Assembly (NCBI RefSeq): GCF_902499075.1
Contig: NZ_CABVPP010000003.1
Location: 180,264 to 244,263, forward strand
Length of the DNA: 64,000 bases
Origin: Burkholderia pseudomultivorans
GTDB lineage: Bacteria > Pseudomonadota > Gammaproteobacteria > Burkholderiales > Burkholderiaceae
Direction of reading: 5' to 3'
Shown: positions 18,641-26,670 of the stretch, one piece after another
Layout of the letters: every line of letters starts with the position of its first letter
Numbering within the stretch: position 1 is the stretch's first letter
Made by a program: the position numbers and the translations under genes
The notes under the pieces: generated by a model
The model's input: the letters and a program-made list of their open reading frames with translations, nothing else
Told to the model about the DNA's origin: nothing
The model's database searches: none

Positions 18641-19273
18641 GTGCAAACCGTTAATCTTCGTCTCTACGCGGACGCGCAATACGCGAGCCCTTACGCGATG
18701 TCCGTGTTCGTCGCGCTCGAGGAAAAGGCGCTGCCGTACGAACTGGTGACCGTCGACCTCGGCAACCGCGCGCACTTCGCGCCGGACTATGCGGCGACGT
18801 CGCTGACGCAGCGTGTGCCGACGCTCGTGCACGACGATTTCGCGCTGTCGGAGTCGTCGGCGATTACCGAATATCTCGACGAGACTTTCCCCGGCGTGCG
18901 GCTCTATCCGGTCGATCCGCGCCAGCGCGCGCGGGCGCGGCAGGTGCAGGCATGGCTGCGCAGCGACCTGATGCTGATCCGCACCGAACGGTCGACCGAA
19001 GTGCTGTTCTACGGCCCGTCGAGCGAGCCGCTGTCGAACCTCGCACAGGCCGCCGCGCAGAAGCTGTTCGCGGCCGCCGACAAACTGCTCGCGCCGGGCG
19101 CGGCGAACCTGTTCGGCGAGTGGAGCATCGCCGACGTCGATCTCGCTGTGATGCTGAACCGTCTGGTGCTGAACGACGATCGGGTGCCGCAGCGTCTGGC
19201 CGACTATGCGCGCGCGCAATGGGAGCGGCCGTCGGTACAGCGCTGGGTCAAGCTGAAGCGGCCGCCGCTGTGA
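18641..19273 (+). CDS. yfcF: Glutathione transferase, YfcF-like
   Basis: 210 residues. The GTG at 18641 is chosen because GGAG at 18631-18634 is six bases upstream. Close resemblance to E. coli YfcF along its length: SPYAMSVFVALEEKALPYEL, TQRVPTLVHDDFALSESSAI, RARQVQAWLRSDLMLIR and NLFGEWSIADVDLAVMLNRLVL. YfcF is a cytoplasmic glutathione transferase with peroxidase activity linked to oxidative stress. A strong hairpin follows the gene. Confidence 0.88.
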   Translation: MQTVNLRLYADAQYASPYAMSVFVALEEKALPYELVTVDLGNRAHFAPDYAATSLTQRVPTLVHDDFALSESSAITEYLDETFPGVRLYPVDPRQRARARQVQAWLRSDLMLIRTERSTEVLFYGPSSEPLSNLAQAAAQKLFAAADKLLAPGAANLFGEWSIADVDLAVMLNRLVLNDDRVPQRLADYARAQWERPSVQRWVKLKRPPL

Positions 19274-19282
19274 CGCGACGCA

Positions 19283-19326
19283 GCGCTCGGCGTGGCACGG
19301 TCGCGTGACGCGGCCGCGCCGAGCGC
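19283..19326 (+). terminator. Hairpin after yfcF
   Basis: GCGCTCGGCG (19283-19292) pairs perfectly with CGCCGAGCGC (19317-19326), and the loop contains a further short stem. No T tract follows, so it may be a weak or Rho-assisted end. Confidence 0.5.
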
Positions 19327-19393
19327 GCCGAAAACCGCCGTGCTAGAGTAGGCCGGTCTTCCCGTTCACCCACACGAAACCACCCGAACCGCC

Positions 19394-20017
19394 ATGAGCT
19401 ATCTTCCCCAACTCGCCGCAGTCGGCGGCGTGATGTTGCTGGCCTGCGTCAGCCCCGGCCCCGACCTGATCGCCGTGTCGTCCCATGCGCTCGGCAACCG
19501 CCGCGCCGGCCTGCTGGCCGCGCTGGGCATCGCGTCGTCGCATGCCGTCTGGGCGGCGATGGCGATCTTCGGGCTCGGGCTGGTCGTCGCGAAGCTCGCG
19601 TGGCTGTACGAGGCGATCCGCATCGCGGGCGCTGTGTACCTGATCTACCTCGGCATCAAGACGCTGTCGAGCCTGCGTCAGTCGGCGCAGCAGCCGGAAG
19701 CCGCGCGCCAGCCGGCCGTGCGCGGCGGCGCGCATGCGTACCGCAAGGGATTGCTGGTCGGACTCACGAACCCGAAGGCCGCGGCATTCTTCGGCAGCCT
19801 GTTCGTCACGCTGCTGCCCGCGCATGCGCCGGCATGGGTGCACGGCGCGACGCTGGCGATCGTCGTCGCGGTGTCGCTGACGTGGTTCTGCACGGTCGCC
19901 GTGCTGTTTTCGACGAATCGCGTGCAAGTCGGTTACGCGAAACTGCGCAAGCCGATCGACGCGGTGATGGGGGCGATCCTGCTCGGGCTCGGCGCGAAGC
20001 TGGCGCTGGATCGTTAA
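19394..20017 (+). CDS. LysE/RhtB-family amino acid exporter
   Basis: 207 residues, about six membrane helices, with the family signature LLACVSPGPDLIAVSSHALG and GLLVGLTNPKAAAFFGSLF. It is the second LysE-type exporter in the window and only distantly similar to the one at 14116. It stands alone with no adjacent regulator; it converges on the outer-membrane factor gene. Likely exports an amino acid or related compound. Confidence 0.87.
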   Translation: MSYLPQLAAVGGVMLLACVSPGPDLIAVSSHALGNRRAGLLAALGIASSHAVWAAMAIFGLGLVVAKLAWLYEAIRIAGAVYLIYLGIKTLSSLRQSAQQPEAARQPAVRGGAHAYRKGLLVGLTNPKAAAFFGSLFVTLLPAHAPAWVHGATLAIVVAVSLTWFCTVAVLFSTNRVQVGYAKLRKPIDAVMGAILLGLGAKLALDR

Positions 20018-20082
20018 GCCGGGTCCGGCTGTCGACACACACGCCCGGCCCCGGGCCTGCATCCGGCACAACGGGAAGCGGG

Positions 20083-20118
20083 CGCCGGAAAGCCGGGCAA
20101 TCGACGGCTTTCCGGTGC
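20083..20118. terminator. Bidirectional hairpin between converging genes
   Basis: CCGGAAAGCCG (20085-20095) pairs perfectly over 11 bp with CGGCTTTCCGG (20105-20115) around a 9-base loop. It sits between the converging LysE and outer-membrane factor genes, where either strand could use it. Confidence 0.6.
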
Positions 20119-20131
20119 ACGCATCGCATCC

Positions 20132-21562
20132 TCAATTCCTCGCCACGGCTTCCGCTGCTTCTCCCGCGTCATTCCTGCTCCACCCGCCCCCCAGCGACCG
20201 ATAAAGCGCGACCGCCGCGAGCGCATGCTCGCGCTTCACCTGATTGAGCGAATCCGAGTCGCGCAGATACACCTCCTGCGCGGACAGCACATCCAGAAAA
20301 TCCGTCGCACCGCCCTTGTAGAGCTGATTCGCGAGCCCGAGCGCCTTGTCCGAAGCCGCCAGCGCGCTGTCGAGCCGCCGAGTCGCTTCGTCCGTACTGA
20401 CGAGATTGGCGCGCGCATCTTCGACCTCCCGCAATGCTTGCAGCATCGTCTGAGTCAACCCGAGTTCCGATTCGCGCATCCGGCTTTCGCTTTGCGCGAT
20501 ATCGGCGGTGATCCGCCCGGCATTGAAAATCGGGCTCGTCGCACTCAAGGCCGCGCTGAACAGATTGTCGGTCAGCGTCGGCAGCCCGAGATACGACGCC
20601 GCGAGAATCCCGTCCGTCAGGTTCAGCGAGAACTTCGGATAACGCTCGGCCTTCGCCGCGCCGACCTGCGCCGCCCGCTGCTCGACCTGCGCATACGCGA
20701 CCAGCACGTCGGGGCGGCGCAGCAGCGCCTGAGAAGGCAGCGTCTGCGGCGAGCCGGCCGGCGGCGCGGGAATATCGCCGGCCTGCGCGAGCACGAGCCG
20801 ATCGACGGATTCGGGCGTGCGCCCCGAATACACGGCAATCAGATTGAGCTGATGCGCGATCTGCGCCTGCGTCGGCGGAATCCGCGCTTCGAGCGCATCG
20901 AGCTGATTCTGTGCGCGCGTGACGTCGAGTTCCGTCGACAGTCCGAACGCCTGCCGCTTGCGCGTGAGTTCGAGCGCATGATGGCGGATCGTCGCGTTGT
21001 CCTGCAGGATCTTCAGTTCTTGCTGCGCCCAGCGCAGGTCGACATACGCGGCAGCCGCGTCGGCCGCGAGCGCGAGCCGCATCGCGTCTTCCGCGTGCTT
21101 CTGCCCGACCAGCGCGGCCTGTGCGGCCAGCAGGTCGAGCCGTTCGCCGCCGAACACGTCGGGCGACCAGCTCAGTGCGAGGCCCGCGCCGGCCTGCTTC
21201 ACGTAGCCGAGCGGCGGCGGAATGTTCTGGCGTGCGTCGGACGCATGCGCGGTCGCGTCGAGCTCGGGCAGCAGCACCGCGCGCTTCTGCACGGTCAGCG
21301 CCTGCGCCTGCTTCACGCGCTCGGCGGCCGCCTGCAGGTCGAGATTGTCGTCGAGCACGGTCGCGATCAGGCGGTCGAGCACGGGATCGCGGAATTGCGC
21401 CCACCACGCGGCGGCGTCGATGTCCGCACGCGGGACCTCGGTATCCCACGCGGCCGGCGCAAGCGTGCGGACCGAATCGGGCAACGCGGGATGCTGCGCG
21501 GGCTGCACCGCGCAACCGGCGGCGAACGCGCTGACGGCGAGCGCGACGAGTAGCTTTTTCAT
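20132..21562 (-). CDS. Outer-membrane efflux lipoprotein (NodT/OprM-type)
   Basis: 476 residues. A lipoprotein signal ends at FAAGC, with the lipidated Cys at about 17. The body is the TolC/OprM fold with two outer-membrane-factor repeats: DDNLDLQAAAERVKQAQAL and LLRRPDVLVAYAQVEQ are typical landmarks, with GGATDFLDVLSAQEVYL in the second half. It forms the exit duct for the drug pump encoded just upstream. It ends the operon MarR-EmrA-EmrB-OMF, 10 bp after the MFS gene. Confidence 0.9.
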   Translation of the reverse strand: MKKLLVALAVSAFAAGCAVQPAQHPALPDSVRTLAPAAWDTEVPRADIDAAAWWAQFRDPVLDRLIATVLDDNLDLQAAAERVKQAQALTVQKRAVLLPELDATAHASDARQNIPPPLGYVKQAGAGLALSWSPDVFGGERLDLLAAQAALVGQKHAEDAMRLALAADAAAAYVDLRWAQQELKILQDNATIRHHALELTRKRQAFGLSTELDVTRAQNQLDALEARIPPTQAQIAHQLNLIAVYSGRTPESVDRLVLAQAGDIPAPPAGSPQTLPSQALLRRPDVLVAYAQVEQRAAQVGAAKAERYPKFSLNLTDGILAASYLGLPTLTDNLFSAALSATSPIFNAGRITADIAQSESRMRESELGLTQTMLQALREVEDARANLVSTDEATRRLDSALAASDKALGLANQLYKGGATDFLDVLSAQEVYLRDSDSLNQVKREHALAAVALYRSLGGGWSRNDAGEAAEAVARN

Positions 21563-21572
21563 GACGATGACC

Positions 21573-23147
21573 TCAGTGCGCGTCGGGCGGCGGCGCGTTC
21601 AGCGAAATGGGTTGGGAGAAGACGACGGCGATCAGCGCGACGACGAAGCACAGCGACAGTGCGTAGTACGCGTCCGCATAGGTGAGCGTCAACGCTTCGC
21701 GATAGATCAGCCGGTGCAGGTTCGCGAGTCCGGCCTGTGCGGTGTTCAGCGTATTGCCGGCGACCGACGTCCAGTACGCGGCCTGGCGATCGAGCAGCGA
21801 CGCGATCTGCGGCTCGCCGGCGCTCACGTGCTCGTTCAGGCGCAGATAGTGGAAGTTCAGCCGGTCGTTGAGCATCGTCGCGCTGACCGCGATGCCGATC
21901 GCACCGCCGAGATTGCGCATCAGGTTGAACAGGCCGCTGGCCGATTTCAGCCGCGACTGCGGCAGCGAGCCGAGCGCCATCGTGACGATCGGCGGCACGC
22001 TGAACTGCTGGCCGATGCCGCGCAGCGCCTGCGGCAGCAGCAGTTCGCGCCAGCCCCAGTCGTGCGTGATCGGCGTGTACAGGTAGCAGCCGAGGCCGAA
22101 GCAGATCAACCCGAACACGAGCAGCGCGCGCAGGCTGAGGTAGCGCGCCGCGAACGCGTACGCGCAGAGCGCGATCAACTGGAACGCCCCGACCGACAGC
22201 AGCGCGATGCCGATCTGCAGCGAGCTGAACGCGCGCACCTGCGCGAGAAACAGCGGCGTCAGGAACACCGTCACGAAGATCCCGATGCCCGTCACGAACG
22301 ACAGCAGGCTGCCGATCCCGAAGTTGCGCACGGCAAGCGCGCGCAGGTCGACGATCGGCTCGTCCGCGGTCAGCGCATGGACGACGAACAGGAAGCCGCA
22401 GATGCCGGCGATCCACGCGCAGCCGACGATCACGTGATCGCTGAACCAGTTCTTGCGCGGGCCTTCCTCGAGCACGTATTCGAGGCAGCCGAGAAAGCCC
22501 GACATCAGCGCGATGCCGAGATAGTCGCCGCGCTTGAGCAGGCCGACGTTCGGCTCGTCGATATGCACGTAGCGCGGCACCAGCGCGGCCACCGCAATGC
22601 CCGGCACGAGGTTCAGGTAGAACAGCCAGTGCCACGACCACTGATCGGTGATCCAGCCGCCGATCACGGGCCCGATCGCCGGCGCGAGCGACGCGAGCGC
22701 GCCGATCGTCGTCGATGCGATCAGCCGCTGCCGGCCGGGGAACAGCACGAACGCGGTCGTGAACACGGTCGGGATCATCGCGGCGCCGAGCGCGCCCTGC
22801 AGCCCGCGAAACAGGATCATCGAGTCGATGTCCCACGCGAGGCCGCACAGCATGCTCGTGATCGTGAAGCCGACCGCCGACGCGACGAACAGCCAGCGCG
22901 TCGACATCACCTTCGACAGCCAGCCCGACATCGGGATCACGATGATCTCGGCGATCAGGTACGCGGTCTGCACCCACGACAGCTCGTCCTGGCTCGCGGA
23001 CAATCCGCCGCCGATGTCGCGCAGCGACGATGCGACGATCTGGATGTCGAGCGTCGCCATGAAGAAGCCGACGCACATCAGCGCAAACGCGAATATGCGC
23101 TGCCGGGTCGGTTGCGACGCGGGGTCGCCGGTGAAAGCGGTGGTCAT
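21573..23147 (-). CDS. MFS drug exporter, DHA2 family (EmrB-like)
   Basis: 524 residues, about 14 membrane helices, as in EmrB. Landmarks: FFMATLDIQIVASSLRDIGGGL in the first helix, YLIAEIIVIPMSGWLSKVMS, LCGLAWDIDSMILFRGLQG, GPVIGGWITDQWSWHWLFYLN and the late LFNLMRNLGGAIGIAV. It uses the proton gradient to expel hydrophobic drugs or aromatic compounds through the EmrA adaptor and the outer-membrane factor. Thirteen bases separate it from emrA. Confidence 0.92.
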   Translation of the reverse strand: MTTAFTGDPASQPTRQRIFAFALMCVGFFMATLDIQIVASSLRDIGGGLSASQDELSWVQTAYLIAEIIVIPMSGWLSKVMSTRWLFVASAVGFTITSMLCGLAWDIDSMILFRGLQGALGAAMIPTVFTTAFVLFPGRQRLIASTTIGALASLAPAIGPVIGGWITDQWSWHWLFYLNLVPGIAVAALVPRYVHIDEPNVGLLKRGDYLGIALMSGFLGCLEYVLEEGPRKNWFSDHVIVGCAWIAGICGFLFVVHALTADEPIVDLRALAVRNFGIGSLLSFVTGIGIFVTVFLTPLFLAQVRAFSSLQIGIALLSVGAFQLIALCAYAFAARYLSLRALLVFGLICFGLGCYLYTPITHDWGWRELLLPQALRGIGQQFSVPPIVTMALGSLPQSRLKSASGLFNLMRNLGGAIGIAVSATMLNDRLNFHYLRLNEHVSAGEPQIASLLDRQAAYWTSVAGNTLNTAQAGLANLHRLIYREALTLTYADAYYALSLCFVVALIAVVFSQPISLNAPPPDAH

Positions 23148-23160
23148 GGTCGGCTCCCGT

Positions 23161-24252
23161 TCAGTGCGCGTGCGCGGTGTGCACGGTCACGACCGCCGAT
23201 AGCCCAGGGCGCAGCACGGGCTCGAGGCCCGGCTGCGGATCGAGATGCACGCGCACCGGTACGCGCTGGACGATCTTCGTGAAGTTGCCGGTTGCGTTCT
23301 CGGGCGGCAGCACGCTGAAGGTCGCGCCGGTCGCGGGCGCGAGGCTGTCGATGCGGCCGTGCAGCGGCGTGCCCGACGCATCGAGCGTCACGTCGACGCG
23401 ATCGCCGGCGCGCATCTTGCGCAGCTGGTCCTCCTTGAAGTTCGCGTCGATCCACAGCCCCGTCGCGGGCACGATCGTCAGCAGCGGCACGCCGACGTTC
23501 GCGAGCATCCCGACGCGGCCGGTGCGGTTGCCGACATAGCCGTCGACCGGCGAGCGGATCGTCGTGTACTCGACGTTGAGCGCGGCGACGCGCTGTGCGG
23601 CAAGCGCGGTGTTCACGCGTGCCCGCGCATCGGCGAGCTGCGCGCCGAGCACGTCGAGCTGGCGCTTCGACGCGAGCAGCGCGGCGTCGCTGCGCGCGAC
23701 GGCGGCATCGGCCTTCGTGTAGTCGGCATCCGCGCGCTCGACGATCTGGTTCGACACCGCGTCGGATTTCACGAGCTCGCGGTAGCGCACGCGATCCGAC
23801 GCGGCGCGCGTCAGCTCGGCCGACGATGCGTTCTTGTCGGCCGCATGCTGGCCGATCACCGCGTATTGAAGCTGCTGCTTCGCTTCGAGCTCGGCGACGG
23901 CGGCGCGTGCACTGTCGACTTCCGCGCCGGCCTGCGCGAGCTTCGCGTCGTAGTCGCGCGCATCGAGCTGCACGAGCACGTCGCCGGCCTTCACGCGCTG
24001 GTTGTCGGTCACGAGGATCCTGTCGACGAAGCCGGTGACCTTCGGCGCGAGCACCGTCACGTCGCCGCCGACGTAGGCGTCGTCGGTGCTCTCCTGAAAG
24101 CGCAGTACGAACAGCCAGTCGAGCGCGGCCGCCACGACCACGACGGCGACGGCGCCCGTCGCGATCCGCATCCACGGCACGCGACGGCGCTGCTTCGCGG
24201 GCGGTTCGATTGTGGCTGCCTCGCGGGAAGCCGCAGCTTGGGTCGTATCCAT
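23161..24252 (-). CDS. HlyD/EmrA-family membrane fusion protein
   Basis: 363 residues: one N-terminal membrane helix (about 29-50), then the biotinyl-lipoyl-like part with GFVDRILVTDNQRVKAGDVL, a coiled-coil hairpin of ~100 residues, and VPLLTIVPATGLWIDANFKE. It bridges the MFS pump and the outer-membrane factor. AGGTGA precedes the ATG by 4 bases. An operator-like sequence lies only 10 bp before the start (24262-24277), similar to those in front of both MarR genes. Confidence 0.9.
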   Translation of the reverse strand: MDTTQAAASREAATIEPPAKQRRRVPWMRIATGAVAVVVVAAALDWLFVLRFQESTDDAYVGGDVTVLAPKVTGFVDRILVTDNQRVKAGDVLVQLDARDYDAKLAQAGAEVDSARAAVAELEAKQQLQYAVIGQHAADKNASSAELTRAASDRVRYRELVKSDAVSNQIVERADADYTKADAAVARSDAALLASKRQLDVLGAQLADARARVNTALAAQRVAALNVEYTTIRSPVDGYVGNRTGRVGMLANVGVPLLTIVPATGLWIDANFKEDQLRKMRAGDRVDVTLDASGTPLHGRIDSLAPATGATFSVLPPENATGNFTKIVQRVPVRVHLDPQPGLEPVLRPGLSAVVTVHTAHAH

Positions 24253-24261
24253 CGATTCACC

Positions 24262-24277
24262 TATGTATATGCACTTA
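24262..24277 (-). promoter_or_regulatory. Operator-like site before emrA (site A)
   Basis: On the plus strand it reads TATGTATATGCACTTA. It matches the site at 25822-25837 at 14 of 16 positions, and the site near 24740 more loosely. It lies between marR and emrA, so a MarR dimer bound here could control emrAB separately from marR. Confidence 0.5.
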
Positions 24278-24316
24278 CCGATGCGATCGGCGCTACCGCG
24301 TCGATCGCGGAAAGGG

Positions 24317-24754
24317 TCAACGTTCCGGCAGGTTGTGCGTGATCCGGAACAACTCGTCTCTGAGGCGGGCCGCCTGCTGCGGCCCGAAGCGCCGCTCGAA
24401 CGCCTGCTGCGCGTCGCGCCAGTGCGCGTGCGCTTCGGCGATCTTCGTCTCGCCTTGCGCGGTGAGCGCGAAGGTCTGCCGGCGGCAGTGCGGCTCGGTT
24501 CGCCCGGCGACCAGCGCCGCGCCGATCAGCGGCCGCAGCGCGCGCAGCAGCGCGGTGCGCTCGATCACCAGCACGGCCGACAACGTCGCCATCGTCAATC
24601 CCGGCCGTTCGCGCAGCAGCGCGAGAATGCTGTACTGCGACGGCGTGACGCCTGCCTGCGACAGGTAGCGTTCGTAGAACTGCGAGATCCGGCGGGCGGC
24701 CTGCCGGATCGCGAAGCAATCGTCGTCGGTGAGGGTCGTTATGTGCATGTACAC
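24317..24754 (-). CDS. MarR-family repressor of the efflux operon
   Basis: 145 residues if the GTG at 24754 is used, 143 from the ATG at 24748. MarR winged helix: ISQFYERYLSQAGVTPSQYSIL, then the recognition helix around ERTALLRALRPL. It is first in the operon before emrA, 64 bp upstream. MarR proteins usually repress the linked pump until a phenolic or drug ligand binds. It is clearly paralogous to the MarR protein at 25851, with nearly the same recognition helix, so both may bind the same DNA. Confidence 0.87.
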   Translation of the reverse strand: MYMHITTLTDDDCFAIRQAARRISQFYERYLSQAGVTPSQYSILALLRERPGLTMATLSAVLVIERTALLRALRPLIGAALVAGRTEPHCRRQTFALTAQGETKIAEAHAHWRDAQQAFERRFGPQQAARLRDELFRITHNLPER

Positions 24755-24760
24755 ATGTTA
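24740..24760 (-). promoter_or_regulatory. Operator-like palindrome at the first MarR start (site B)
   Basis: ATGTGCATGTACACAT at 24741-24756 is an imperfect palindrome (12 of 16 positions symmetrical) overlapping the possible GTG and ATG starts of the MarR gene. The ATG-rich, GCAC-containing core resembles sites A and C. Autorepression is the obvious reading. Confidence 0.45.
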
Positions 24761-24856
24761 AGCGGCGCGCGGGCGCGAAGCGATGTGCAAGGCGGGATCA
24801 GATTGGTGTCGTGGCCGTACCAATCGACCGCGGGCCGGCGTGCGCGAACCCGCGCG

Positions 24857-25777
24857 TCAGGCCGCCATCGACGTGATCCAGTTTTCGTGCTCGCAGTAGC
24901 GGGTCGTGTAGTCGATGAACGCCTTGACCTTGGCGGGCAGCAGCGCGCGGTTCGCGTAGGCGAGCTTGATCTCGACGAACGCGTCGAGCAGTTCGGCGTC
25001 TTCGAGCAGCGGCACCAGTGCGCCCGACGCGAGTTCGGCGCTGACGAGCGTTTTCGGCACGACGCCGATGCCGAAATCGTGCATCACCATCTCGCGGTTG
25101 AACACGGGGCTGTTCGACGAGATGTCGAAGCGGAACGGCACGGTCAGCGTGTCGCCGCCGACGCGGAACGACAGCGCCGGCCGGCGCAGCGACGGCGACA
25201 GCGGCACGAACGGGTGGTCGGCGAGGTCGGCCGGCGTGGCCGGGCGCGGATGCGCGCGCAGATACGCGGGCGTCGCGACGATCACGAACGGAATCCGCGC
25301 GATGAGCCGCACCACGGTCGTTTCGCTCGTCAGCATGTACGGCACGACGATGCCGATGTCGTAGCCTTCGCCGACGAGATCGACGGGCCGCTCGGTCAGC
25401 GTCACGTCGAGGCGCAGCTTCGGGTGCGCGCTCTTGAAGCCGGCGATCAGCGGCACGAGCTGGTTCAGCGCGGCCGTCGTGTGCACGACCAGGCGCAGCA
25501 GCCCTTCGGGTTCGCGCGTCTGCGTCTGCGCCTCGACTTCGAGCGCGTCGAGTTCGTCGAGCACGGCCGCGCAGCGTTCGTAGAGGCGCTCGGCCGTTTC
25601 GGTCAGCGACACCTGGCGCGTGGTCCGGTGCAGCAGCCGGCCGCCGAAGCGTGCCTCGAGGTCCGCGACCGCGCGCGACACGACCGGGCGGGCGAGGCCG
25701 TGCATGTCGGCGGCGCGCGTGAAGCTGCGCAGTTCCACCACCGACCGGAAGATCCGCAGCTTGTCGATATAGTCCAT
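24857..25777 (-). CDS. LysR-family transcriptional regulator
   Basis: 306 residues from the ATG at 25777, with AGGAGA 8 bases upstream. The helix-turn-helix is in the first 60 residues (SFTRAADMHGLARPVVSRAV), here with the somewhat unusual LARPVVSRAV in place of the usual SQ-S-SR pattern. A typical effector domain follows (LRLVVHTTAALNQLVPLIAGF). It is divergent from the second MarR gene across 73 bp and sits just upstream of the efflux operon on the same strand. Its target is not evident. Confidence 0.87.
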   Translation of the reverse strand: MDYIDKLRIFRSVVELRSFTRAADMHGLARPVVSRAVADLEARFGGRLLHRTTRQVSLTETAERLYERCAAVLDELDALEVEAQTQTREPEGLLRLVVHTTAALNQLVPLIAGFKSAHPKLRLDVTLTERPVDLVGEGYDIGIVVPYMLTSETTVVRLIARIPFVIVATPAYLRAHPRPATPADLADHPFVPLSPSLRRPALSFRVGGDTLTVPFRFDISSNSPVFNREMVMHDFGIGVVPKTLVSAELASGALVPLLEDAELLDAFVEIKLAYANRALLPAKVKAFIDYTTRYCEHENWITSMAA

Positions 25778-25814
25778 GTCCGTCTCCTGGCCGGCCGTTA
25801 CGGCGGAGTGTACA

Positions 25815-25843
25815 TTGACTTTATGCATATGCACATATAAATT
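25815..25843 (+). promoter_or_regulatory. Promoter and embedded operator of the second MarR gene (site C)
   Basis: A -35-like TTGACT (25815-25820) and a -10-like TAAATT (25838-25843) are 17 bp apart. The spacer holds TATGCATATGCACATA (25822-25837), including the perfect palindrome TGCATATGCA. Predicted transcription would begin only a few bases before the ATG at 25851, which has no Shine-Dalgarno sequence, so the mRNA may be leaderless. Confidence 0.5.
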
Positions 25844-25850
25844 GCGCATC

Positions 25851-26279
25851 ATGAACGACATCCAGATTGCCCATGCGTGCAACTGCCTGGCGCTGCGCCA
25901 GGCGACGCGCTTCGTCACGCAACTGTACGAACGCCATCTGGCCCCGGTCGGCGTCACGCCCGCGCAGTTCTCGATCATGGCGAACCTGACGCATCGGCCC
26001 GGCATGCTGATGAGCGAGCTGGCCGAGGCGCTCGTGATGGATCGCACGACGTTGCTGCGCGCGCTGAAGCCGCTGCAGCGCGACGGGCTCGTCGCGGCGG
26101 CCGCGTCCGAACACGATGCGCGCGCGCATGCGCTCGGTCTGACCGCGCTCGGCGCGAGCACGTTCGCGCAGGCGAAGATCGCGTGGCAGGCGGCGCAGGA
26201 CGAGTTCGAGGCGCAGTTCGGCAAGGGGCGTGCGAAGGCGTTGCGCGAAGAACTGTTCGAGCTGACCGGCAAGCGGTAA
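25851..26279 (+). CDS. MarR-family transcriptional regulator (paralogue)
   Basis: 142 residues. The winged helix has FVTQLYERHLAPVGVTPAQFSIM and the recognition helix MDRTTLLRALKPLQRDGL, paralleling the MarR protein at 24317 (TALLRALRPL). The ATG at 25851 has no ribosome-binding site but is just downstream of a promoter-like element. No pump is directly downstream; the 391-bp region after it leads into the aconitase X genes. It may co-regulate the emrAB operon through the shared operator. Confidence 0.85.
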   Translation: MNDIQIAHACNCLALRQATRFVTQLYERHLAPVGVTPAQFSIMANLTHRPGMLMSELAEALVMDRTTLLRALKPLQRDGLVAAAASEHDARAHALGLTALGASTFAQAKIAWQAAQDEFEAQFGKGRAKALREELFELTGKR

Positions 26280-26670
26280 CGGAAGGCGGTCGCACCGGCG
26301 GGCCGGCGGCCGCGCACGATGCGGTGCCGCTGATTCATCGTTAGCCGTCCGGCGGGGCTGCTCGCCGCCGGCGTACGCCTGTTTTCCGTCGATCCCCGTT
26401 TCTCCAGGCGCTGGCGCCTCCGTCGCATCGGCGCGCGTCCGTTGCCGGACACGGGGCGAATACGATCCGATGTGTGCCGGATTGGCGCAAAATCGCATCC
26501 ACTTTTCCGATTTGGTTGCTTCGTGTCGGGAAATTGGTCGCTCTCACCGACAAATTGGTTTGAATGTCGTCCGGATGGATAGTCTTCTGGACATATTTTA
26601 TTTCCAGTTGTACAGTCGCCCCACGAACTTCACAGGCCGGCGCGCCGGGCGCCGCCGACAGGAGCGACTT
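26280..26670 (+). promoter_or_regulatory. 391-bp control region before aconitase X with phased repeats
   Basis: No gene is seen. The second half is AT-richer than its surroundings. TTGGT occurs three times at 26512, 26534 and 26555, spaced 22 and 21 bp, i.e. two helical turns, twice in the form AAATTGGT. TGTCGG (26524-26529) and CCGACA (26547-26552) form an inverted repeat. This looks like a multi-site operator; the promoter is likely near the AT-rich run ending around 26610. The regulator is unknown. Confidence 0.45.
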
